64,000 nucleotides of DNA from an uncultured Clostridia bacterium (GTDB lineage: Bacteria > Bacillota > Clostridia > TANB77 > UBA1234), in contig CAKPEV010000003.1 in the NCBI GenBank assembly GCA_934149405.1, positions 178,706 through 242,705 of the forward strand, read 5' to 3'. The first letter of the stretch is position 1; every line of letters begins with the position of its first letter. Positions 26,442-34,353 of the stretch are shown piece after piece. The notes under the pieces are model-generated. The model saw nothing but the letters and a program-made list of their open reading frames with translations, ran no database searches and had not been told where the DNA came from. Position numbers and translations under genes: made by a program.

Positions 26442-28689
26442 ATGAATATTAAACGAGAAGAAGAAAACATCGAAAGAAAGAAGCTACAAGTTACACAAAA
26501 CTATATTGACAAAGAGATTAAAGAAAGTGAAGAGAGACTAGAACGAGGATTTGACGATTACGATTTTGATGATTACGCAGATGATTACATGAAAGCAGCC
26601 CTAAGAGAAAGGTTTAGCCAAAGAATTAAGAACTTAAAAATGGTTAGACCATCGCCATATTTTGCAAGAGTAGATTTTGTAGAAGATGGCTCTGAACATA
26701 GGGATGCTTTTTATTTGCGGAAAAGCAATGATAACTGATCACAATACTCTAGAACAAGTAGTAATTGACTGGAGAGCTCCTATAGCAGATTTATATTATG
26801 AGGGAAGACTTGGCGAGGCAGAATATAATTGCCCTGCAGGAAAAATACATGGAGAAATAAAGCTAAAAAGACAATATTTCTTTAAAAATGGCGATTTGCA
26901 AGATGTTATGGATATAGACATAACAACAAATGATGAAATGCTACAGCCATTCTTATCTGCTAACTCAGATACAAGACTTAAAAACATCATATCAACAATT
27001 CAGGCGGAACAAAATAAAATCATAAGAGCTGATATGTGGCAACCGCTTGTAGTACAAGGAGTTGCTGGTAGTGGAAAAACAACAATAGCTCTACACAGAA
27101 TAGCATACTTGATTTACAATTATGACAAAAATTTCTTCCCAGAAGAATTTTTAATAATTGCACCAAATAAATTCTTTCTAAACTACATTTCAAACGTATT
27201 ACCAGACCTAGGCGTTGATAGAGTAGGACAAAGCACCTACGAAGAAATAGCATTTGATGTTATTGGAAGTGAATTTGAGATTGAAGAGCCTAATAATAAA
27301 CTTGCTAGAATAATAGATAATAATAAATCGGAAAAAGAAAAAAAGATGTGCGAAATAATAATTGAAAGCTCAAAATATAAATCATCAATAAGATTTAAAA
27401 ACCTTTTGGATGAGTATTTGTACGAGGTAGAAAAAAGATTCGTGCCAGAAGATGATTTTAAAGTCGGAAAATATGTATTTATGAAGAGGGAAGATATAGA
27501 GCATCTGTTTTATAGAGAGTACAGCAACTTGCCATTTTGCAGAAGAATGGAAGAAATATCAAAGCATTTAAAAAGTGCGGTAACAATGAGAAGTGGCCAA
27601 ATCTTAAAAGATATAGAAGAAGAAAGAGACTACAAGATAGCTAAAATCAAAATGGATGAGCCAAATGAGCAAATAAGGCTTTCACTTATCCGTGATGCAT
27701 ATAAAGAGGCAGAAGATTTATCAAAAGAAGTTACTAAAAATGTAAAGAAGAACGTTCAAAAATACATAAGTAGCACAAATAAAGTTTTAGAGCCAATAAA
27801 GTATTATAAAGAATTTATGGATGTTTATATCGATACGCTTGCAAAAGGCAGAATATCAGATGAAGAAATAAAATACATAAAAACATCATTTGTCGATGCA
27901 CAGCGAAAAGGCAAAATAGAGATGGAAGACCTGGCACCACTTATGTATATAAAATATATGGTACATGGCATAAAGACTAAATTTGAGTTAAAGCATATAG
28001 TAATAGATGAAGCACAAGATTTTAGTGAATTCCAATTCTATATATTTAAAAAAATAGTTAAAAGTAATTCACTTACAATACTTGGAGATTTGGCACAAGG
28101 AATATATTTCTACCGAGGCACAAACAATTGGCAAAAAACAATGAGCATAGTATTTGGAGATGGCATTGACCCAACATACTTAACACTAAAAAAGACATAC
28201 AGAACAACAGAAGAGATAATGAATGTGGCAAATAAAGTAATCTCACACATAATGGATAAGCTAAATTGCCCTCCAGGTGAACCTGTAATGAAAAACGGAG
28301 CACCAGTTATAGTAAAACATTTTGAAAACGAAGAAAAGATGGTAGAGCAAATAAAAGAAAGACTAAAAGAGTACAAAGAAAAAGGCTTTAGCAACATAGC
28401 CTTAATATGCAAAACCGTAGAAGATTGCATAAAACTAAAAGAACAATTGCAAGATGAAGAAATACATATAATAAGCAGTAAAGATTCAGAATATGCAGGC
28501 GGAATCAACATAGTTCCATCATATTTATCAAAAGGACTTGAATTTGATGCCGTAATAATAACAAACGCAGATGTACATAACTATACAGATTCAGAAGTAG
28601 ACACAAAATTATTATATGTATGTATCACAAGGGCAATGAATACGCTTGAAATATATCACATAGACGAACTTACAAAATTATTACAGTAG
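26442..28689 (+). CDS. helD: HelD-like UvrD-family helicase, read through a +1 frameshift
   Basis: SF1 motor that strips and recycles stalled RNA polymerase. The start at 26442 follows AGGAGGT. An N-terminal coiled arm (EEENIERKKLQ, then KESEERLERG) leads into WRAPIADLYYEG, typical of HelD. Walker A is GVAGSGKTT near 206, VIDEAQDF near 520, and the C-terminal SYLSKGLEFDAV and YVCITRA close the motor. After 92 codons the zero frame reads ttg CGG and stops five codons later. Skipping C26718 gives ttg gga aaa (YLGKAMI) and 656 further codons, about 748 aa, the family length. Without the shift both pieces would be non-functional. Pseudogene is the alternative; the clean remainder and repeated CGG signature argue against it. 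Confidence 0.82.
26715..26723 (+). other. +1 frameshift site in helD (ttg CGG aaa)
   Basis: CGG at 26718-26720 is in frame with the N-terminal part. Skipping its C restores ttg-gga-aaa. The nonamer TTGCGGAAA is the same as the first recO site and also occurs at 59871. Confidence 0.7.
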
Positions 28690-28705
28690 AAGTTACTATT
28701 AGGCA

Positions 28706-28734
28706 TTGACAAATTGCTCGAAATATAGGATAAT
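28706..28734 (+). promoter_or_regulatory. sigma-A promoter of the S1 gene
   Basis: TTGACA (28706-28711), 17-bp spacer, GATAAT (28729-28734), about 70 bp upstream of the start codon. Confidence 0.7.
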
Positions 28735-28807
28735 TATTAAAGCTTTTTACGTAAATTATTGGCGTAGGAAAGATAATTTAGCAGATTCGGAAAGGATTGA
28801 TTTTAAA

Positions 28808-29899
28808 ATGGCAAATAATGAAGAACAAAACTTTGCAGAGTTATATGAAAACTCACTTAAAAAATTAGAGGAAGGAACTATCGTAGAAGGAACTATCGTA
28901 GATATCGTTGGAGAAGATATTTTCGTTGATTTAGGATATAAGGCAGACGGAGTTATACCAAGAGGAGAGTTCTCTTATGGTGATGAAAAACCAGCTGATA
29001 AACTAAAAGTTGGAGATAAAATATCAGCATACATCTTAAAGATGAATAATGGTCAAGGAAATGTATTGTTATCTACCAAAAGATTACAATCAAAAAAATT
29101 AAGAGAAGAGTTCGAAGCAAATGTTAAAGCTGATAAACCAGTTGAAGCAAAAGTTACAGAGATTAAAGATGCTGGTGTTATAGCTGAAGCTGGTAGCACA
29201 AAAATATTTGTTCCAAGAACACAACTTGTTAAAAAGGTTACAGATTTAGCTGAATACAAAGGCAAAACACTTGCACTAAAAGTTATCGAATACAATCCAG
29301 AAAAGAGAAAGATAGTTGGTTCAGAAAGAAAGCTTGCAGATGAATTAAGAGAAATGCAACTTGCTAAAACATGGGCTGAAATAGAAGTTGGTAAAACAAT
29401 AATTGGTACAGTTAGACAAATCACAGATTACGGTGCTTTTGTTGATATTGGTGGAATTGATGGTTTACTTCATATTACAGAAATCTCTTGGAAGCAAATT
29501 AAACATCCAAGTGAAGTTTTAAAAGTTGGTGACCAAATCAAAGTTAGAGTTATAAAGATAGACAAAGAACATAACAAAATTTCTTTATCATACAAAAATC
29601 CAGAGGATGATCCTTGGGCAAACATTAAATACCAAGTAACTGATATTGTTACAGGTAAAGTTGTAAGCTTAAAACCTTTCGGAGCATTTGTAGAATTACC
29701 AAACGGAATGGAAGCTTTGGTTCACATATCAAACATCACAAATAGAAGAATTGCTAAACCTGATGAAGTTCTTAAAATTGGTGATGAAGTTACAGGTAAA
29801 ATAGTAGAAATCAATCCAGAAAAGAGAAGAATTGAAATTTCTATAAGAGAACTTGAGAACGCAGAAGCTGAAGAAAGCAAAGAAAACACAGAAGAATAA
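28808..29899 (+). CDS. rpsA: S1 RNA-binding domain protein (ribosomal protein S1 type)
   Basis: 363 aa with four tandem S1 domains (about 20-88, 105-172, 192-258, 280-345). The last two are the best conserved (GTVRQITDYGAFVDIG; GKVVSLKPFGAFVELP). An acidic C-terminal tail (ENAEAEESKENTEE) ends the protein. Firmicutes S1 has four rather than six domains, which fits. It helps mRNA binding at the ribosome. ATG 28808 follows AAAGGA; more upstream in-frame starts lie inside the promoter. Confidence 0.85.
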   Translation: MANNEEQNFAELYENSLKKLEEGTIVEGTIVDIVGEDIFVDLGYKADGVIPRGEFSYGDEKPADKLKVGDKISAYILKMNNGQGNVLLSTKRLQSKKLREEFEANVKADKPVEAKVTEIKDAGVIAEAGSTKIFVPRTQLVKKVTDLAEYKGKTLALKVIEYNPEKRKIVGSERKLADELREMQLAKTWAEIEVGKTIIGTVRQITDYGAFVDIGGIDGLLHITEISWKQIKHPSEVLKVGDQIKVRVIKIDKEHNKISLSYKNPEDDPWANIKYQVTDIVTGKVVSLKPFGAFVELPNGMEALVHISNITNRRIAKPDEVLKIGDEVTGKIVEINPEKRRIEISIRELENAEAEESKENTEE

Positions 29900-29952
29900 G
29901 AATATATTAAGTTCTTAAAAGAATGTGTAGTGTAACAATTGTAAAGAAGTAG

Positions 29953-29979
29953 TATTGGCGGGTGAATAACCCGCCAATA
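29953..29979 (+). terminator. strong hairpin after the S1 gene
   Basis: TATTGGCGGGT (29953-29963) pairs perfectly with ACCCGCCAATA (29969-29979). An A-run, not a T-run, follows on the plus strand, so it may be an mRNA-stabilising or rho-type structure instead of a standard terminator. Confidence 0.5.
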
Positions 29980-30057
29980 AAAAGGCTTTATGGAAAAGTT
30001 ATGTAAATAGATAAAAATGTCTAAAAATGACAAAAAATATAAAAATGAATCGAATTT

Positions 30058-30101
30058 GGTTACCTCCCAGGTATCCAAGTGATAAATGGCCGCTTGCCAT
30101 T
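30058..30101 (+). promoter_or_regulatory. two tandem hairpins in the typA leader
   Basis: GGTTACCT/AGGTATCC (30058-30065, 30069-30076) and AATGGC/GCCATT (30085-30090, 30096-30101) are compact hairpins 35-78 bp upstream of typA. They are also G+C-rich against the local background. A TATAAT at 30105-30110 follows, without a clear -35. Confidence 0.35.
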
Positions 30102-30135
30102 AGATATAATCCAAAAACGAAAAGGGGAATTAGAA

Positions 30136-31950
30136 ATGGAAATTAGAAATGTAGCTATTATCGCCCATGTTGACCATGGCAAGACTACACTTGTAGATGC
30201 TTTATTAAAGCAATCTGGTACATTTAGAGCAAATGAGCATGTAGATGAGCGTGTTATGGACTCAAATGCACTAGAAAAAGAAAGAGGAATCACTATACTT
30301 GCTAAAAACACAGCAGTTCATTATGGTGATTATAAAATCAATATTATTGATACACCAGGACATGCTGACTTCGGCGGAGAAGTTGAACGTGTTTTGAAAA
30401 TGGTTGATGGTGTAATACTTCTTGTTGACGCATTTGAAGGCGTTATGCCACAAACAAGATTCGTTTTGAGAAAAGCTTTAGCACTTAACTTAAAACCAAT
30501 CGTTGTTTTAAACAAAATAGACAGACCAGGTGCAAGACCTAAGGCTGTAGTAGATGAAGTAATTGATTTGTTCTTAGAGCTTGCAGCAAATGATGATCAA
30601 TTAAACTTCCCAGTTATTTATGCTTCAGGAAAACAAGGTGTTGCTTCAATGGATCCTGATGTTCCAGGAACAGATATGAAGCCTATATTTGAAACAATCA
30701 TCAATTATATAGGAGCTCCATGCGTTGATAGAAGCAAGCCATTCCAAATGCTTGTTTCAAGTATTGACTATGACAACTATGTTGGAAGAATAGCAATTGG
30801 TAGAGTTGAAAGAGGAAAGATTCTTCAAGGACAAAACGTTGCTGTATGTAGAAAAGATGGAAACATTCAAAACTTAAAGATAGGAAAAATATACACATAC
30901 CAAGGCTTAAAGAGAATAGAAATTGACGAAGCTGATGCCGGTGATATAGTTGCAGTTGTTGGTATTCCAGATATAAATATTGGTGAGACAATAGCTGATC
31001 CAAACGAACCAGAAGCAGTACCTTTCGTTGATATCGACGAACCTACTTTAACAATGACATTTAGTGTTAATAATGGACCATTTGCAGGTAGAGAGGGCGA
31101 ATTCGTTACATCAAGACATTTAAGAGACAGACTTATGAAAGAACTTGAATCAAATGTAAGTTTGAGAGTTGAAGAAACAGATAGCCCAGATAGCTTCAAG
31201 GTTTCAGGAAGAGGAGAATTACATTTATCTGTTCTTATTGAGACAATGAGAAGAGAAGGTTTTGAATTTATGGTATCAAGACCATCTGTAATATATAAAG
31301 AAATCAATGGTGTAAAATGCGAACCAATGGAAGACTTAGTTATTGATGTTCCAGATGAATATACAGGTTCTGTTATCGAAAAATTAGGTGTAAGAAAAGC
31401 TGAAATGACAAACATGGTTGCAGGAAATCAAGGATATACAAGACTTGAGTTCAAAATACCTGCAAGAGGTTTGATTGGTTATAGAAGCGAATTCATGACA
31501 GATACAAAGGGAAACGGAATAATGAACCATGTATTTAATGGATACGAACCTGCAAAAGGCGATATAGCTGCTAGAAATAAAGGTGTTCTAATAGCATTTG
31601 AAACAGGTAAATCAGTTACTTATGGACTATACAATGCACAAGAAAGAGGAACATTATTTATAGGAGCAGGCGTTGAAGTATATCAAGGTATGATAATAGG
31701 TGAAAACGCTAGACCAGATGATATGGAAGTAAACGTATGTAAAGAAAAACATCTAACAAATACTAGAGCATCAGGTAGTGATGATGCATTAAGACTAACA
31801 CCACCAAGAGTTTTATCACTAGAACAAGCAATCGAATTTATCGCTGAAGATGAATTAGTAGAAGTTACACCACAAAATATAAGACTAAGAAAGAAAATAC
31901 TAGATCCAACAGCTAGAATCCGTTGGATGAGAGCAAACGGATTGCTATAA
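30136..31950 (+). CDS. typA: translational GTPase TypA/BipA
   Basis: About 604 aa. AHVDHGKTT (10-18), the DTPGHADFGGE switch, NKIDRPGARP, EF-G-like domains III and V, and the TypA-specific C-terminus (RLTPPRVLSLEQAIEFI; RKKILD) are all present. It binds 70S ribosomes under stress and aids 50S assembly. ATG 30136 follows AAAGGGGAA. Its terminator is directly followed by the left repeat of the accessory island. Confidence 0.96.
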   Translation: MEIRNVAIIAHVDHGKTTLVDALLKQSGTFRANEHVDERVMDSNALEKERGITILAKNTAVHYGDYKINIIDTPGHADFGGEVERVLKMVDGVILLVDAFEGVMPQTRFVLRKALALNLKPIVVLNKIDRPGARPKAVVDEVIDLFLELAANDDQLNFPVIYASGKQGVASMDPDVPGTDMKPIFETIINYIGAPCVDRSKPFQMLVSSIDYDNYVGRIAIGRVERGKILQGQNVAVCRKDGNIQNLKIGKIYTYQGLKRIEIDEADAGDIVAVVGIPDINIGETIADPNEPEAVPFVDIDEPTLTMTFSVNNGPFAGREGEFVTSRHLRDRLMKELESNVSLRVEETDSPDSFKVSGRGELHLSVLIETMRREGFEFMVSRPSVIYKEINGVKCEPMEDLVIDVPDEYTGSVIEKLGVRKAEMTNMVAGNQGYTRLEFKIPARGLIGYRSEFMTDTKGNGIMNHVFNGYEPAKGDIAARNKGVLIAFETGKSVTYGLYNAQERGTLFIGAGVEVYQGMIIGENARPDDMEVNVCKEKHLTNTRASGSDDALRLTPPRVLSLEQAIEFIAEDELVEVTPQNIRLRKKILDPTARIRWMRANGLL

Positions 31951-31960
31951 AATCAAGAGA

Positions 31961-31998
31961 GAATGTACTTAAATAAAATGTTAGGTACATTCTTTTTT
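31961..31998 (+). terminator. typA terminator
   Basis: GAATGTACTTAA (31961-31972) pairs with TTAGGTACATTC (31981-31992) with one wobble, then TTTTTT. The T-run merges into the left direct repeat. Confidence 0.85.
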
Positions 31999-32017
31999 GT
32001 ATTTGCAGTTACCATAA
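31995..32017 (+). repeat. left 23-bp direct repeat of the island
   Basis: Identical over 23 bp to 42806-42828 (core GTATTTGCAGTTACCATAA), with different bases on both sides. It begins inside the T-run of the typA terminator. Confidence 0.9.
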
Positions 32018-32165
32018 CTACAGAAAAGTGATGATATTTTTGAAAATTAAAAAATAATAGTTGAAAATTTTGTAACTGATTTTCACCATTTTTAACTTGA
32101 CGTTATTATACAAAGTTGGTGTCAACACTCAAAACTAATTTTTAACATAAAAGTATGCCCAAATA
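32018..32165 (+). other. gene-free left end of the island
   Basis: Together with the promoter and leader to 32305, this is a 355-bp gap after typA. It is AT-rich with an inverted TTGAC / GTCAA pair near 32098-32133. I see no ORF, tRNA or terminal repeat other than the 23-bp direct repeat. Confidence 0.4.
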
Positions 32166-32194
32166 TTGACAGATTTAGACAATATGTATATAAT
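32166..32194 (+). promoter_or_regulatory. sigma-A promoter of the 441-aa unknown gene
   Basis: TTGACA (32166-32171), 17-bp spacer, TATAAT (32189-32194); a leader of about 105 nt follows. Confidence 0.8.
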
Positions 32195-32305
32195 ACTACC
32201 AGATATATAAGTTTAAGTGGAAACACAAGTTGAATTACTGTGTGAAAAACATATAATTAGTATTACATACGAAAACGTATTTGTGTATTAGGAGGTTTCA
32301 AAAAT

Positions 32306-33631
32306 ATGTTTAATCTTTTACCAACATTGCAAGAACTTGTTCCAATAATAGATGACAGAAATACATTTGTGTGTTCAAACTTTAACCGAGAATTTGTAAA
32401 TTTGAATTTCGAAGAGCAATTTCAAATTGCTACTGACTTGGTAAGGCAGGCAATCTTGATTAAAAATTATCCCAATCCCGATACAGAGTTGAAAACACTT
32501 ATTGGTGATTCGTATACTGCTGCTATGGTGCTTATACGGTATATGCAAGAATTACGAATCGGAAAAAATTGTAGAATAGTTATTGCTTATGGAACAAGAT
32601 GCGATACAGAGAATATAACTGAGAGCAGATTTTTGGTATTAGCGGATGATGAACAAAATACCACATATTCGGCAGATTGCTCCACGTATCCAGGATATGG
32701 ATGTGGAAAGGTAAGAAAACTAAGTGATATTCATTATGATGAATATGTGATTGTCGACAGATGTTTGAGAGAAACCTTGTATGACATTCGAAAAATGTTA
32801 TATTATTACTATAATGGTTTTGCATCTTCGAAAGAAAACGAAATTGTTTTTTGGGATTTTCTTAAGTGTAGTATTCCGCACAGATATCGGAAAGCATTAG
32901 TTTGTTTATTTGGATACAATATGCACACGTTAGCCTCTGCTAAAGAAATTGATTTTTGGAGACGAAGCACGAATAGGCAAATAGAAAATTGGAATGAAGA
33001 ACTTTTGGACTTGATATTTGAAGACAGAAATTATCTTAGACAAATTGAGTTGGGGCAGGCGATAATTCATGAAAGGATTAAAATAGCACCAGATTTAAAG
33101 AAATATTTTTATTTGGTTGATAAAAAAATATCTTATGAATCTATTACGCCGAGATTTTTTTTTGAAAATAAATTGACATTAGTAATGATTAAACCATCGG
33201 CTTATATGCTTGGAGTTCAAAATACTGTTCGTGAAAGATTCTTGAAACGTGGGTATGGTGCATTTTCTGAAGTTATGTTCAATATGGGGAAACCTACTGA
33301 GACTGGCATTGGAAGAATGAGGTTATTTCATCCACATGGTTATATGTATGAAAATCCAATGTACGGTCCTTGTGACATGTTTTTGGTTAAGGATTCTTCT
33401 GAGAATGTATTAATAAAAAAGCGGGAGCTTAGAAAAAGTTTAGGAAGAAACGTAAACAATTTAGTCAGCACTTGGTATAATGGAGAAAAGGTTACATGGG
33501 GACCTATAAATACAAATTTCGTTCATTCTACGGATAATCCTAGTGAAACATGTTTGCACTTTGGAATTATTTATCCGGAACATAATATTATGACGAGATT
33601 TATGTATCCGAATTTGAAGATGCAATTTTAA
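32306..33631 (+). CDS. unknown 441-aa island protein with CGG codons
   Basis: Not recognised. TTAGGAGGT precedes the ATG. No signal peptide or transmembrane helix is seen. Notable segments are LIGDSYTAAMVLIRY, RIVIAYGTRCD, SADCSTYPGYGCGK, FWDFLKCSIPHRYRKAL and a C-terminal HPHGYMYENPMYGPCDM with FGIIYPEHNIM; Cys/His/Asp residues recur, so an enzyme is plausible. It has its own promoter and terminator, separate from the operon downstream. Three in-frame CGG codons (32537, 32888, 33422) are read as Arg without a frame break, unlike every other gene in the window. This points to recent acquisition from a donor that uses CGG normally. Confidence 0.75.
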   Translation: MFNLLPTLQELVPIIDDRNTFVCSNFNREFVNLNFEEQFQIATDLVRQAILIKNYPNPDTELKTLIGDSYTAAMVLIRYMQELRIGKNCRIVIAYGTRCDTENITESRFLVLADDEQNTTYSADCSTYPGYGCGKVRKLSDIHYDEYVIVDRCLRETLYDIRKMLYYYYNGFASSKENEIVFWDFLKCSIPHRYRKALVCLFGYNMHTLASAKEIDFWRRSTNRQIENWNEELLDLIFEDRNYLRQIELGQAIIHERIKIAPDLKKYFYLVDKKISYESITPRFFFENKLTLVMIKPSAYMLGVQNTVRERFLKRGYGAFSEVMFNMGKPTETGIGRMRLFHPHGYMYENPMYGPCDMFLVKDSSENVLIKKRELRKSLGRNVNNLVSTWYNGEKVTWGPINTNFVHSTDNPSETCLHFGIIYPEHNIMTRFMYPNLKMQF

Positions 33632-33669
33632 TTAATATGATTAGTCAATTCGAAAATATCAAAAAGTTG

Positions 33670-33708
33670 GGATATAGAGCTTTAAAAGAAGTTCTATGTC
33701 CTAATTTT
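33670..33708 (+). terminator. terminator of the 441-aa gene
   Basis: GGATATAGAGCTT (33670-33682) pairs with AAGTTCTATGTCC (33689-33701) with two wobble positions, then TAATTTTTG. Confidence 0.7.
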
Positions 33709-33990
33709 TGTTGAAAAGCAAATTGTTTTTAAATGCAATAGAAAATTTAATGATACTTTTCATTAATATGAGTTTTTGAGTGCTAGTTGATATATGGTGT
33801 AAAATATGGGCAGAGTTATATAGAAAAATACATGACTTAATAAAAATATAGTATATATATGCAGGTTTTAATATCTAAAAAGTATAGTTGCATTAAGAAA
33901 TTAATCGCGAATGTATCAAATGAGAATAAAGTTGAAATTGATAACAGTATATAATGTCTGAAATTAGTAACAAAATTTAATGATGAATTA
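33709..33990 (+). other. gene-free stretch inside the island
   Basis: With its flanks this forms a 560-bp gap (33632-34191). It is very AT-rich with many stops in all frames. I see no gene; only the terminator at its start and the promoter at 33991 are supported. Confidence 0.5.
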
Positions 33991-34018
33991 TTGACTTTAT
34001 TGCAAAATATGATACAAT
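33991..34018 (+). promoter_or_regulatory. promoter of the island operon
   Basis: TTGACT (33991-33996), 16-bp spacer, TACAAT (34013-34018). The leader to the small ORF at 34192 is about 165 nt. Confidence 0.65.
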
Positions 34019-34191
34019 CACTATCAAAGAAGATATTTTAAGTACTTTTGCTTTACATTAGATTGATTATAAAAAATAAAGAAATGTTAGATAACTAGAA
34101 TACTCAATATATAAAGGTTTCCTATTGTAAGGAATAGACGCTGTAATGAAAAAATGTGCAAATGAACTAGAAAATACAGAAGGAGTGGGAT

Positions 34192-34353
34192 ATGAAAAAA
34201 AGTTTTAGTTACAATAAAATTCAAAGAGACGTGTTAACTTCATTTGGAATAAATGAGGTTGTTTTGTATGTTTTTAGAAAAGTAAGATATATTAAGAGCA
34301 ACAATTGGCTTTATAGCCCTATTGTTGCTCTTTTCAGTTGGGGGGAAGAATAA
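34192..34353 (+). CDS. leader peptide of the island operon
   Basis: 53 aa behind an AAGGAGTGGG site. It is basic and aromatic (MKKSFSYNKIQRDVLTSFG; VVLYVFRKVRYIK; NNWLYSPIVALFSW) and not recognised. Its second half is encoded across a strong terminator hairpin (34294-34332), and its stop directly abuts the ATG of the GHMP-kinase gene. This is the geometry of a leader ORF whose translation decides whether the hairpin forms. A plain small protein gene is the alternative. Confidence 0.6.
   Translation: MKKSFSYNKIQRDVLTSFGINEVVLYVFRKVRYIKSNNWLYSPIVALFSWGEE
34294..34334 (+). terminator. attenuator terminator inside the leader ORF
   Basis: AAGAGCAACAAT (34294-34305) pairs perfectly with ATTGTTGCTCTT (34321-34332). 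Inside it GGCT pairs with AGCC around TTAT. TTTTC follows. It lies 20 bp before the first operon gene, so it should stop transcription unless disrupted, for example by a ribosome on the leader. Confidence 0.75.

Noticed and set aside
32306..33631. Unknown island gene as the integrase of the element
   Set aside because: I see no tyrosine-recombinase R-H-R-Y pattern, serine-recombinase N-terminus or DDE pattern.
34025..34191. T-box riboswitch in the island operon leader
   Set aside because: No T-box consensus (AGGGTGGnACCGCG) or specifier-loop architecture is visible; a leader ORF with terminator explains the region better.
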